Source of the DNA: CAZBGQ01 sp964491515 | GTDB taxonomy: Bacteria; Patescibacteriota; Gracilibacteria; UBA1369; UBA12473 | Reading direction: 5' to 3' | Length of the DNA: 41,275 nucleotides | Assembly (NCBI GenBank): GCA_964491515.1 | Contig: CAZBGQ010000013.1 | Span: 1 to 41,275, forward strand | In this document: piece after piece, positions 20,975 to 28,729 of the stretch | Layout of the letters: every line of letters starts with the position of its first letter | How positions within the stretch are numbered: position 1 is the first letter of the stretch | The notes under the pieces: generated by a model | What the model was told of the DNA's origin: nothing | The model's input: the letters and a program-made list of their open reading frames with translations, nothing else | Database searches by the model: none | Made by a program: the position numbers and the translations under genes

Positions 20975-22075
20975 ATGATCATCCACTCGATTTATAAGGC
21001 TGTGATAAAACCGATTTTGTTTAAGTTTGAACCAGGAGCGGTCCATAATCACTTTTTAAGAGTGGGCTCTGTGCTGGGGAGGTATGGGATCACACGAGCA
21101 GTCATTCGAAAACTGTTTTCTTATAAACACCCGGCCTTAGCCCAGACAGTGGAAGGTTTGTCATTCGACAATCCGGTGGGACTATCCGCTGGTTTTGATA
21201 AAGACGCTTATTTATTGAATATTCTTCCGTCGGTGGGCTTTGGATTCAGTCAGGTTGGGACCGTGACGTTGCATCCTTATAAGGGAAACCCAAAACCTCA
21301 TGCATATCGACTGCCTAAGTCTAAGGCATTGGTCGTTTATTATGGACTGAAAAATGAAGGGGTAAAAAAGATCATTCCTCGGATCAAGCAGGCTCGGGCA
21401 ACTTCGACGAAAGTCAGTATTTCAATTGGGAAAACCAATCATGACTCCACGAAAACAACGGAGGGTGGAATCAAAGATTATATGGGTGGGCTTGAAAAAG
21501 TGATTCAAAGCGGAGTGGGAGATTTCTATACATTAAATATTTCTTGTCCCAATACATTCGGAGGCGAACCATTCACTACACCTGATAAATTGGACAAGTT
21601 GCTTACTCAAATCAGTGTTCTTAAACGAACAAAGCCTCTCTTTCTTAAGATGCCAATCCATTTACCCTGGGAGGAATTTAGGCCTCTGCTCGAGATCGCG
21701 GTGAAGCATGAAGTGAACGGAGTTATTATTGCCAATCTAGGCAAGGACCGATCTCATTCGGGTATTCTTGATCCGATTCCCGAGCACGTTAAAGGTAGCA
21801 TCAGCGGAAAGCCAACGTGGGATGCTTCCAATGAACTCATTTCGCAGACATACCAAGCGTATGGAAAGAAATTGGTAATCATAGGGGTGGGTGGAATTTT
21901 CTCTGCAGAGGATGCGTATGAAAAAATCCAGCGTGGAGCGACGTTGGTTCAGTTGATTACGGGAATGATTTTTGAAGGACCACAGCTCATTGGGGAGATT
22001 AATCGCGGATTGGTCAAACTGATGAAGCGAGATGGGTTTGAGTCAATTTCGGAAGCGGTGGGGACTAAAAAATAG
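20975..22075 (+). CDS. pyrD: Dihydroorotate dehydrogenase, class 2-like with active-site Cys
   Basis: The 366-residue TIM-barrel flavoprotein oxidises dihydroorotate to orotate in pyrimidine synthesis. The N-terminal helical extension 'IYKAVIKPILFKFEPGAVHNHFLRVG' is typical of membrane-associated, quinone-linked class 2 enzymes, as are 'LSFDNPVGLSAGFDKDAY' and 'GFGFSQVGTVTLHP'. The catalytic loop reads 'LNISCPNT' with Cys191, where class 2 enzymes normally have Ser and class 1 enzymes have Cys. N188 and N193 should bind orotate, and 'IIGVGGIFSAEDAYEKIQRGA' holds the FMN phosphate. It starts 20 bases after tRNA-Thr and has no Shine-Dalgarno sequence. With no quinone pathway visible, the electron acceptor is uncertain. 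Confidence 0.92.
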   Translation: MIIHSIYKAVIKPILFKFEPGAVHNHFLRVGSVLGRYGITRAVIRKLFSYKHPALAQTVEGLSFDNPVGLSAGFDKDAYLLNILPSVGFGFSQVGTVTLHPYKGNPKPHAYRLPKSKALVVYYGLKNEGVKKIIPRIKQARATSTKVSISIGKTNHDSTKTTEGGIKDYMGGLEKVIQSGVGDFYTLNISCPNTFGGEPFTTPDKLDKLLTQISVLKRTKPLFLKMPIHLPWEEFRPLLEIAVKHEVNGVIIANLGKDRSHSGILDPIPEHVKGSISGKPTWDASNELISQTYQAYGKKLVIIGVGGIFSAEDAYEKIQRGATLVQLITGMIFEGPQLIGEINRGLVKLMKRDGFESISEAVGTKK

Positions 22076-22087
22076 TGATTTTTGGGT

Positions 22088-22175
22088 CTCCTAGTTTTGC
22101 ACAGTGCAATGCATTTGACATGCGCCCCAAATTGGACCTGGAAATATGGTATGAAAAAATCATTACTGCACACTA
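22088..22175. repeat. 89-base dispersed repeat, copy 2
   Basis: This is the partner of 14126-14214, about 80 percent identical by eye, with the same palindrome TTGCAC-a-GTGCAA at the left and an identical right end (CATTACTGCACACTA). It lies between pyrD and the promoter of the NIF3-C-like gene. The divergence is concentrated in the middle, while both ends are conserved. Confidence 0.65.
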
Positions 22176-22188
22176 ACAAAAAGGTCTA

Positions 22189-22197
22189 TGTTATTAT
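22189..22197 (+). promoter_or_regulatory. Extended -10 promoter six bases before ATG (22204 gene)
   Basis: TG-T-TATTAT (22189-22197) is followed by gcgcat and ATG 22204. Transcription should start at or next to the A of ATG. It may drive the downstream mutS as well. Confidence 0.65.
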
Positions 22198-22203
22198 GCG
22201 CAT

Positions 22204-22536
22204 ATGGAATCACTGACAATTATTAAATTAGTTGTGTTCGTCCCGAAAACGCATGCAGAGGCGATCCGTACGGTATTGGCAGAAGCTGGCGCCGGTAAAA
22301 TGGGAGATTACGAGGCCTGTTCATTTTCGGTAAAAGGTACAGGTCGATTTCGACCATTAAAAGGATCTAATCCAACCATTGGGACAGTCGGGCAACTCGA
22401 AGAAGTGGACGAGGAACGCATCGAAACCGTATGCTACGAACACGATATAGAAACGGTGTTAACGGCGGTTCGAGCAGCTCACCCGTATGAGGAACCGGCC
22501 ATTGATGTCTATCCATTGCTCAACCATAAATACTGA
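22204..22536 (+). CDS. Stand-alone NIF3/YqfO C-terminal-domain protein
   Basis: The 110-residue protein has the ferredoxin-like/PII-like fold of the domain found in the middle or C-terminus of NIF3 (YqfO) proteins: 'IIKLVVFVPKTHAEAIRTVLAEAGAGKMGDYEACSFSVKGTGRFRP', 'GSNPTIGTVGQLEEVDEERIE' and 'AVRAAHPYEEPAIDVYPL'. Here it stands without the metal-binding NIF3 core, and the same domain resembles CutA. The 'HPYEEP' motif is well kept. Its role is unknown; a small-molecule or metal-sensing function is plausible from the fold. It lies 5 bases before mutS and probably shares its transcript. Confidence 0.8.
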   Translation: MESLTIIKLVVFVPKTHAEAIRTVLAEAGAGKMGDYEACSFSVKGTGRFRPLKGSNPTIGTVGQLEEVDEERIETVCYEHDIETVLTAVRAAHPYEEPAIDVYPLLNHKY

Positions 22537-22541
22537 TTCTC

Positions 22542-25148
22542 ATGTCCAAGCTCTCGCCCATGATGAGGCAATATCAGGAGATTAAGGATAAGTACAGCGA
22601 CTGTATTTTGTTTTTTCGTTTAGGGGATTTTTATGAGATGTTTAATGAAGATGCTGAAAAGGGCGCAAAAATTTTGGGGATTGCGTTGACCCAACGTCAT
22701 GGCACTCCTATGTGTGGAATCCCTCATCACGCAGCTGAAAATTATCTGGCAAAAATCACGGCAGCCGGAGAAAAAGTGGCACTTTGTGAGCAAGTCAGTG
22801 ATCCTAGCCTTCCGGGAATTGTGAAGCGTGATGTGGTTAGAGTGGTTACTCCTGGGACGACTTTTAGTGAACACTTATTGGATCAGAAATCAAATTCCTA
22901 TGTGATGTCGATTTTCCCGAAAAGAGACTATTTTGGTTTGGCAACGATTGACCTTACGACAGGAACCTTCCTCGTCACCGAAGTCACCGGCTACGACCAA
23001 CTTACGACAGAACTTCAACGTCTTCAGCCTCGTGAATGTTTGCTGCCACAGGATATTAATGATCCTAATCTGGAGTCACTTCTCGGCGCATTTGAATCGC
23101 TTCATACTTATACCTATTCTACGGCACACGATGCTTATCAAACGCTTCAAAAACAGTTCAATGTGAACAGCTTGGAAGCATTCGGAATTCAGAAATGGCC
23201 GTTTGCTATTCAAGCGGCGGGCCTACTTCTCAATTACTTGAAAGATACTCAAAAAACGGCGCTCGATCATCTTAAGTCACTTACGCCGTACAGTCCTGGT
23301 GATCATATGCTTTTAGATGAAGCCACGTTACGCAACCTTGAACTGACTACTACATTACGCGATCAGAAGAAGGAGGGCTCGCTCCTCGGTGTTCTTGATC
23401 ACACGCAAACGGCGATGGGAGGAAGGTTGCTAAAGCATTGGGTGCTTCGTCCGCTCACGTCGCTCGCCCGTATTCAACCTCGTTTAGATGGTGTGGCTAC
23501 TTTCTATAGCGATCCAATGCTCGCGGAGACTTTACGTGAAGGCATTGGGAAGATCCTTGATCTAGAACGTGTTCTTAGTCGACTCACGTTGGATCGTGGT
23601 AATCCCCGTGATCTCATCGCGCTCAAAGTATCGCTTCAGAAAATCCCTATGCTTAAGCAATACATTCCCGGTGGAGAGTTGCTGGATCAGCTCAACGAGC
23701 AACTTCAGCCATTGCCGGAACTAATTGGATTTATTGATAGTGCCATTTGTGATGAGCCACCTATAAATTTACGAGAGGGAGGTTTCATCAAAGAAGGATT
23801 TCATGCAGAACTGGACGAGCTACGCGGATTATCACGCGAAGGAAAAGGCTTTATCAAGGTCTTGCAGGAACGAGAAATCAAACGCACCGGGATCAACTCT
23901 CTTAAGGTTAAGTACAACCGAGTTTTTGGGTATTACATTGAAATCAGTAAATCAAATTTAGCCAACGTTCCGGACGACTACATTCGCAAACAAACGCTCG
24001 TGAATGCGGAGCGCTACATCACACCAGAACTCAAGGAATACGAAGAAAAAGTCTTAACTGCTGACGAAAAGTCCAAAGCCCTTGAAAACGAACTATTCAG
24101 AGAAGTAAGAACATTGGTCATGGAAGACATGCGAGCCATTCAACGGGATGCCGAAGCCATTGCCATACTTGATGTGCTTTTGAGCTTTGCTCATGTGGCA
24201 GCCAAGAATCGCTATGCAAAGCCCACTCTTATTGAATCCGGGCCATTAGATATTAGCGAAGGCCGACATCCTGTTGTTGAGAGCATGAATGTGGCCGGCG
24301 ATTTTGTCCCGAACGACATCGTCTTAGGCGCGCCGGCCCAGAAAATCATCCTTCTCACCGGGCCTAATATGAGTGGTAAATCCACTATTTTACGCCAAAC
24401 CGCACTCATTACTTTGCTCGCTCACATTGGCTCCTATGTCCCAGCCAAAGCGGCCACTATACCCATGACAGATCGTATTTTTACCCGAGTGGGAGCAAGT
24501 GACAATCTTGTCCGGGGACAAAGTACCTTCATGGTAGAAATGGAAGAGGCGGCCAATATTCTCAATAATGCCACCGACCGTAGCCTGATTATTCTGGACG
24601 AGATCGGGCGCGGGACCTCAACTTATGATGGAGTGAGTATTGCCTGGGGGATTTTGGAATATTTGCATGACACAGTGGGGGCGAAAACTTTATTTGCAAC
24701 TCATTACCATGAACTCATCGCCGTGACCGACCGATTGGCCCGCGCCCGCAATTTTTGTGTGGCGGTCGAAGAGGATGGGCAGAGAGGAGTGGTGTTTCTC
24801 CACAAGATCCTTGAAGGCGGTATTGATAAGAGTTATGGGATTGAAGTGGCCAAGCTTGCGGGGCTTCCTCAAGAAGTTATTCAACGGGCTCAACACATCC
24901 TTGATGATCTTGAAGAGGGGGTGGTTGAAAAAGGCATTCGAGATGAGCTGGCGCATACGCCTAACAATGATCAGATTGGTTTGTTCGAAGCGGCTCCAGG
25001 TTCTGTTCCAGAATCGACACTCATGGAGCGCGACCATGGGAAAGTCACACATCCTGCGCTTGAACGACTCAAGCAACTCGATACGGATCGAATGACTCCT
25101 ATTGAGGCGTTACACGCACTGGATGAGCTGAAGAAAGAATCCTCCTAA
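22542..25148 (+). CDS. mutS: DNA mismatch repair protein MutS
   Basis: The 868-residue protein is full-length. Domain I has the mismatch-reading Phe-x-Glu in 'FRLGDFYEMFNEDAEKGAKILGIALTQR'. The connector, core and clamp follow, with 'GGRLLKHWVLRPL' and 'GYYIEISKSNL'. The ATPase domain has Walker A 'TGPNMSGKSTILRQ' (about residue 607), 'RGQSTFMVEMEEAANIL', Walker B 'SLIILDEIGRGTSTYDG' and 'FATHYHEL'. It detects mismatches and small loops after replication. The last 60 residues hold a helical tail that may help tetramer formation. No mutL is in the window. It starts 5 bases after the NIF3-C-like gene, preceded by 'tgattctc' rather than a ribosome binding site. Confidence 0.97.
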   Translation: MSKLSPMMRQYQEIKDKYSDCILFFRLGDFYEMFNEDAEKGAKILGIALTQRHGTPMCGIPHHAAENYLAKITAAGEKVALCEQVSDPSLPGIVKRDVVRVVTPGTTFSEHLLDQKSNSYVMSIFPKRDYFGLATIDLTTGTFLVTEVTGYDQLTTELQRLQPRECLLPQDINDPNLESLLGAFESLHTYTYSTAHDAYQTLQKQFNVNSLEAFGIQKWPFAIQAAGLLLNYLKDTQKTALDHLKSLTPYSPGDHMLLDEATLRNLELTTTLRDQKKEGSLLGVLDHTQTAMGGRLLKHWVLRPLTSLARIQPRLDGVATFYSDPMLAETLREGIGKILDLERVLSRLTLDRGNPRDLIALKVSLQKIPMLKQYIPGGELLDQLNEQLQPLPELIGFIDSAICDEPPINLREGGFIKEGFHAELDELRGLSREGKGFIKVLQEREIKRTGINSLKVKYNRVFGYYIEISKSNLANVPDDYIRKQTLVNAERYITPELKEYEEKVLTADEKSKALENELFREVRTLVMEDMRAIQRDAEAIAILDVLLSFAHVAAKNRYAKPTLIESGPLDISEGRHPVVESMNVAGDFVPNDIVLGAPAQKIILLTGPNMSGKSTILRQTALITLLAHIGSYVPAKAATIPMTDRIFTRVGASDNLVRGQSTFMVEMEEAANILNNATDRSLIILDEIGRGTSTYDGVSIAWGILEYLHDTVGAKTLFATHYHELIAVTDRLARARNFCVAVEEDGQRGVVFLHKILEGGIDKSYGIEVAKLAGLPQEVIQRAQHILDDLEEGVVEKGIRDELAHTPNNDQIGLFEAAPGSVPESTLMERDHGKVTHPALERLKQLDTDRMTPIEALHALDELKKESS

Positions 25149-25155
25149 TTTCCCC

Positions 25156-25184
25156 TTGCTCTCCTGTTTTTGCTCTGCTATTCT
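25156..25184 (+). promoter_or_regulatory. Promoter of the rpsF-rpsR operon
   Basis: TTGCTC (25156-25161), 17 bases, TATTCT (25179-25184) with an upstream TGC making an extended -10. The start near 25191 gives a leader of about 75 bases that folds strongly. Confidence 0.6.
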
Positions 25185-25206
25185 CGGCGAGCCTTCTTTC
25201 GAAGCG

Positions 25207-25254
25207 CTTTTCTGCCCCCGGACAAGGTTAACCGTGGGCAAATCCATAGAAAAG
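25207..25254 (+). promoter_or_regulatory. Candidate S6:S18 autoregulatory leader hairpin
   Basis: CTTTTCT (25207-25213) and AGAAAAG (25248-25254) form a perfect outer stem. GCCC/GGGC (25214-25217 with 25236-25239) and CGG/CCG (25219-25221 with 25232-25234) continue it. The bases 25240-25247 are unpaired on one side. Leaders of rpsF operons in many bacteria bind the S6:S18 pair through a hairpin with an exposed CCG; the CCG at 25232-25234 may be that element. The location directly upstream of rpsF supports this reading. Confidence 0.5.
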
Positions 25255-25267
25255 TAACCCTTATATT

Positions 25268-26020
25268 ATGGCAAAAACCGCCACAAAAGCCTCCAAAGAT
25301 GAGGCAACGATCCCCGCTGATGAGATTGAACTCACTCGGTATGAACTCATGACGTTAGTCACTCCAGAAGCAAGCACTTTGGAGTACTCAAAACACGTCG
25401 ATACTATTAAGAAATTGCTTGCTGATCACGGTGCCTCTCTTTGGCACGAAGAAGATTGGGGTAAGCGAGAACTTGCTTATTCTATCAAGAAGCAAGAGTA
25501 TGCTTACTACTTGATTTTGAATTTCGACATGGAGCCTGTTCAAATGCCTAAAGTAGAAGAACAACTTCGAATTATGAATTTTGTTCTACGTCATTTAGCA
25601 TTGAAAGTTCCTGAAAACTACACCCCTCAAGAATATGATTTAGATTTTGAGGAAGATCGCTCTGCTAAAAAGGAAGAAGTTAAGAAGCCTGCTCCTCGCA
25701 AAAAGGCCGCTCCAGTGAAAGTTGCTGAACCAGCTCCTGCTCCGGAAGTTGAGAAAACTCCTGAAGAGGTAGTCGCTGAGGAAGCTGCTCCAGAAATTAA
25801 GGAAGAGGAAGTCAAAGCACCGGTTGTTGAAGAAGCTGTTAAAGTTGAAGAAGTTGAAGAAGTTGCTCCAGCAGAAGTCGCGGAGGAGCCAAAAGCTCCT
25901 GAGGCAACTCCTGAACCTGTCGTTGATGTTAAATCCGACAAGGAAAGTAAAGCAGACCTTAGTAAACTAGACGCTAAACTCGAAGAACTTTTGAGTGGCG
26001 ATGATGACCTTAACCTATAA
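25268..26020 (+). CDS. rpsF: 30S ribosomal protein bS6 with long acidic tail
   Basis: The 250-residue product holds a normal S6 domain at about residues 20-118 ('TRYELMTLVTPEAS', 'GASLWHEEDWGKRELAYSIKKQEYAYYLILNFDMEP', 'LRIMNFVLRHLALKVP'), which pairs with S18 on the platform of the small subunit. It also has an N-terminal extension and a 130-residue tail. The tail starts basic ('KKPAPRKKAAPVKV') and becomes an Ala-Pro-Glu-Val low-complexity stretch, ending with 'LSKLDAKLEELLSGDDD'. Typical S6 is 95-135 residues, so the tail is exceptional. The gene is followed 6 bases later by rpsR with no ssb between. Confidence 0.93.
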   Translation: MAKTATKASKDEATIPADEIELTRYELMTLVTPEASTLEYSKHVDTIKKLLADHGASLWHEEDWGKRELAYSIKKQEYAYYLILNFDMEPVQMPKVEEQLRIMNFVLRHLALKVPENYTPQEYDLDFEEDRSAKKEEVKKPAPRKKAAPVKVAEPAPAPEVEKTPEEVVAEEAAPEIKEEEVKAPVVEEAVKVEEVEEVAPAEVAEEPKAPEATPEPVVDVKSDKESKADLSKLDAKLEELLSGDDDLNL

Positions 26021-26026
26021 TTTCCC

Positions 26027-26242
26027 ATGTCCAACAAAAATCGTAAAAAATTCGGAGAAATTTGTATTCCAGGTACTACGTACGTAGATTACAAAAACTT
26101 GCCGCTCATGAAGCAGTACATCACTCGGCATGGACGTATCAAGCCTCGCTATTACACCAAAGTGCCTCTAGTGCTTCAGAAAAGATTGGCTCGTGCTATC
26201 AAGAATGCACGCTACGTGGGACTTATTCCTTTCATCCGATAG
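26027..26242 (+). CDS. rpsR: 30S ribosomal protein bS18
   Basis: The 71-residue protein carries the S18 core 'YVDYKNLPLMKQYITRHGRIKPRYYTKVPLVLQKRLARAIKNARYVGLIPFI', which binds S6 and 16S rRNA on the platform. Normal S18 has 'GKILPRRxTG' where this one has 'GRIKPRYYTK', a small deviation. The usual arrangement rpsF-ssb-rpsR is reduced to rpsF-rpsR here. The sequence before the ATG is 'taatttccc', again without Shine-Dalgarno. There is an overlapping frame at 26062 that has no family features. Confidence 0.95.
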   Translation: MSNKNRKKFGEICIPGTTYVDYKNLPLMKQYITRHGRIKPRYYTKVPLVLQKRLARAIKNARYVGLIPFIR

Positions 26243-26257
26243 TTTTCACTCTCCATT

Positions 26258-26905
26258 ATGACCGCACTCCTCTGCGATTTAGACGGCCTGCTTATCGATA
26301 GCGAAGGTCTGCATTATGACGCCTACAAAATCATGTTGGCAGACTACGGAATTGATCTGACTCTTGAGATGTTTGTGGAATCATGGCTTTCTGGAAAGCA
26401 GTATGGAACACGGTATTATTTGAATAAGGCTGGTATCACTGACGAGAAAGAACTACATCGCGCACGTGCACGAAAGGCGGATCTTTTTTGTGAATTAGCT
26501 AAAGGGAAATTGAGTCTACTGCCTGGCGTAAAATTATTTTTGGAGGCAGCAAAAACAGCCAATATCCCCTGTGCTATAGGAACTGGCGGGTATCGTCAGG
26601 AATACGAATTCAGCGCACAAGAATGTGGATTGAATAACTACATGGATGTGTTTGTGGGAGGCGATGACGTAGAGCACAACAAGCCGGCGCCAGACATTTA
26701 CCTCAGAGTGGCGAAACAGTTGGGAGTGGAACCGAAAGATTGTGTGGTGTTTGAAAATTCTGATATTGGAATGAAGGCTGGTTTGCAGGCTGGAATGCGG
26801 TGTATGGTGATTCCGAGCGAGTATACGCTTGATCAAGATTTTACCGGCGCTACTAATCAATTTGCGCGTATCGATGAAATCGACCTTCACACTTTGTTTG
26901 TCTAA
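26258..26905 (+). CDS. HAD-family phosphatase, beta-phosphoglucomutase-like
   Basis: The 215-residue protein has all four HAD motifs: the nucleophile Asp in 'LLCDLDGLLIDSE', 'AIGTGGYRQEY' (motif II, Thr), the Lys in 'DVEHNKPAPDIYL', and the Mg-binding acids in 'CVVFENSDIGMKAGLQAGM'. The helical cap (about 16-85) is of the C1 beta-phosphoglucomutase/phosphatase type. The substrate is probably a small sugar phosphate or nucleotide but cannot be chosen. It follows rpsR by 15 bases and precedes proB by 10 bases, so it is likely cotranscribed. Confidence 0.88.
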   Translation: MTALLCDLDGLLIDSEGLHYDAYKIMLADYGIDLTLEMFVESWLSGKQYGTRYYLNKAGITDEKELHRARARKADLFCELAKGKLSLLPGVKLFLEAAKTANIPCAIGTGGYRQEYEFSAQECGLNNYMDVFVGGDDVEHNKPAPDIYLRVAKQLGVEPKDCVVFENSDIGMKAGLQAGMRCMVIPSEYTLDQDFTGATNQFARIDEIDLHTLFV

Positions 26906-26915
26906 ATTTATTCCC

Positions 26916-28007
26916 ATGCGTTTTGTCGTCAAGATCGGCACCAACTTACTCACGAAGGAAGATCATTCGCTGAATACGGAGTTTATTCAGACGATTGCGG
27001 AACAGATTGCAGAACTTAAAAAAGAAGGACACAAGCCACTCATTGTCACGTCGGGAGCTGTGGCCGCTGGACGTCAAAGCATGACGTTAAAAAAAGAAGG
27101 AAAACATATCCCGTATCGACAAGCCTTGGCTTCAATTGGCCAGACTTTTTTGCTTGGAACGTATCGCGATGCCTTTTCTAAACATGATTTGTCGATTGGG
27201 CAGGTACTGCTCACGATGGCAGATTTTGAGCAGCATGCTAATTTTTTGAGTACTCGTAACACGCTTGAGTTGCTGCTTGAAATGGATGTGATTCCTGTGA
27301 TCAATGAAAATGATGTGACCACGTTTGATGAACTTAAGTTTGGGGATAATGATAATTTGTCGGCGCATGTGGCCAGCTTGGTGAATGCGGAAAAGCTAAT
27401 TTTACTCACCGATGTGAATGGGCTTTTCGATGACAATCCCAAGAAAAACCCCGCAGCCAAACGGATTCAAAAGGTTAAAAAAGTCACACCAGCGATTAAA
27501 AAAATGGCACTCACCGAAAACACAAAAACCAGTCGTGGTGGAATGGGTGGGAAGTTAGACGCAGCTCAGTACGCCACAGAATCAGGGGTTACGGTGTTTA
27601 TTGCGGATGGAAATATTTTCAATGTGATTACAGAAATCATTCAAGAAGATGCTGATCATGGAACATCGTTTACCCGTCAATTCACTCCCCGTGAAGCTCG
27701 GAGAAAATGGTTACAAACACAATGTTTGAAAAATGCCTCTATCACCGTGGACGATGGCGCCAAAACCGCGCTTTTGGAGAAGGGAAAAAGCTTGCTACCT
27801 TCAGGTGTTCAGGGGGTAGAGGGAGAATTCTCTCGAGGAGATGTAGTTTCAATTTTATCTTCAGGTGAGAAAATCGGCTTTGGACAGATCAACTACAGCA
27901 ATGAAGAGATGGTTGAAATTAAGGGATGCCAGTCCCGTGAAATTGAAGAAAAGCTCGGATATGTGTTGGAAGAAGTGGTCATGCACCGCGACAACATGGT
28001 GATGTAG
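26916..28007 (+). CDS. proB: Glutamate 5-kinase with PUA domain
   Basis: I choose ATG 26916 (363 residues, beginning 'MRFVVKIGTNLL'), since the frame open from 26829 only overlaps the HAD gene. The amino-acid kinase domain has 'KIGTNLLTKED', 'PLIVTSGAVAAGRQSM', 'PVINENDVTTFDELKFGDND', 'LILLTDVNGLFDDNP' and 'TSRGGMGGKLDAAQYATESGV'. The C-terminal PUA domain (about 270-355) includes 'VDDGAKTALLEKGKSLLPSGVQGVEGEFSRGDVV'. The enzyme phosphorylates glutamate at the start of proline synthesis and is usually feedback-inhibited by proline. proA is not in the window. The sequence before ATG is 'aatttattccc', the pyrimidine-rich pattern seen elsewhere. Confidence 0.93.
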   Translation: MRFVVKIGTNLLTKEDHSLNTEFIQTIAEQIAELKKEGHKPLIVTSGAVAAGRQSMTLKKEGKHIPYRQALASIGQTFLLGTYRDAFSKHDLSIGQVLLTMADFEQHANFLSTRNTLELLLEMDVIPVINENDVTTFDELKFGDNDNLSAHVASLVNAEKLILLTDVNGLFDDNPKKNPAAKRIQKVKKVTPAIKKMALTENTKTSRGGMGGKLDAAQYATESGVTVFIADGNIFNVITEIIQEDADHGTSFTRQFTPREARRKWLQTQCLKNASITVDDGAKTALLEKGKSLLPSGVQGVEGEFSRGDVVSILSSGEKIGFGQINYSNEEMVEIKGCQSREIEEKLGYVLEEVVMHRDNMVM

Positions 28008-28130
28008 AGAGGTTTTTTCAACTGTGGAATTGTGAATTTGCGAGACCATATCTACAGGTTCGATATTTTTGTTATGTCAAATCAATTCTACTCTTGAAAA
28101 GAGACAAGAAGGAAAACCCCGCCGTCCAGG

Positions 28131-28159
28131 TTGCAAAAAACCTGAAAATTTGCTAAAAT
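28131..28159 (+). promoter_or_regulatory. Promoter of the five-gene membrane protein block
   Basis: TTGCAA (28131-28136), 17 bases, TAAAAT (28154-28159). The predicted start near 28166 gives a leader of about 24 A-rich bases before ATG 28190. The preceding 28008-28130 holds no gene. Confidence 0.6.
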
Positions 28160-28189
28160 AATAAGATTTAAAAAACAAAAACAAACGCT

Positions 28190-28720
28190 ATGAAAGCATC
28201 AACTAAAACCACGATTGCCAAGGCTGCACCAACTGTCTCAAAGTCTCGTGCAGAGGAGCGTGTACTCATGCAGTGGGAGGCACCGGAATTTATTAAGCAT
28301 GAAAAAGGGTTTAAATGGTTTGTGGCTGCGGGAATAGCGATTGGAGCACTAGTTCTATATGCGATTCAAACTCATTCACTTACCATGGCGCTGGCCTTCA
28401 TTGTGCTGGCTGGTGTGTATGCGCTATCTCATAACCATGAGCCACGGACGATTTCAATGCAGATCACGACATTGGGTGTGAGGGCAGGGCAAAAAAAAAT
28501 TCCTTACAACCACATCAAAGCATTCTGGATTGTATACCATCCACCACGAGTGAAGACATTGAAATTGCTCACCACCGATCAAGTTTTTTCAGAGATAACG
28601 ATTCAGTTGGATGGGCAAGATCCCGGCGACGTACGCGCACAGCTTTTGAAAGAATTACCTGAATACGAAGGGCGCGGTGAAAATTTCATCGACGTACTGA
28701 TTAGAATTACTAAACTTTAA
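28190..28720 (+). CDS. Two-helix membrane protein, first of the five-gene block
   Basis: The 176-residue protein has a basic N-terminus, a conserved-looking 'VLMQWEAPEFIKHEKGFKWF' before the membrane, two transmembrane helices (about 44-62 and 64-82) with a very short loop, and a C-terminal cytosolic domain of about 90 residues ('TISMQITTLGVRAGQKKIPYNHIKAFWIVYHPP', 'ITIQLDGQDPGDVRAQLLKELPEYEGRGENFIDVLIRITKL'). That domain has the look of a bacterial PH-like fold (beta strands, then a helix). It resembles proteins that I associate with candidate-phyla genomes, but no function is known to me. It is 9 bases before the next gene and should be cotranscribed with it. Confidence 0.75.
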   Translation: MKASTKTTIAKAAPTVSKSRAEERVLMQWEAPEFIKHEKGFKWFVAAGIAIGALVLYAIQTHSLTMALAFIVLAGVYALSHNHEPRTISMQITTLGVRAGQKKIPYNHIKAFWIVYHPPRVKTLKLLTTDQVFSEITIQLDGQDPGDVRAQLLKELPEYEGRGENFIDVLIRITKL

Positions 28721-28729
28721 CTTGCCAGA

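Noticed and set aside
25627..26037. 136-aa Ser/Thr-rich minus-strand ORF
   Set aside because: It is the antisense shadow of the repetitive S6 tail, which avoids stop codons on both strands.
26829..26915. Longer start for proB at 26829
   Set aside because: It overlaps the HAD gene and adds residues unlike any glutamate kinase; the family start matches ATG 26916.
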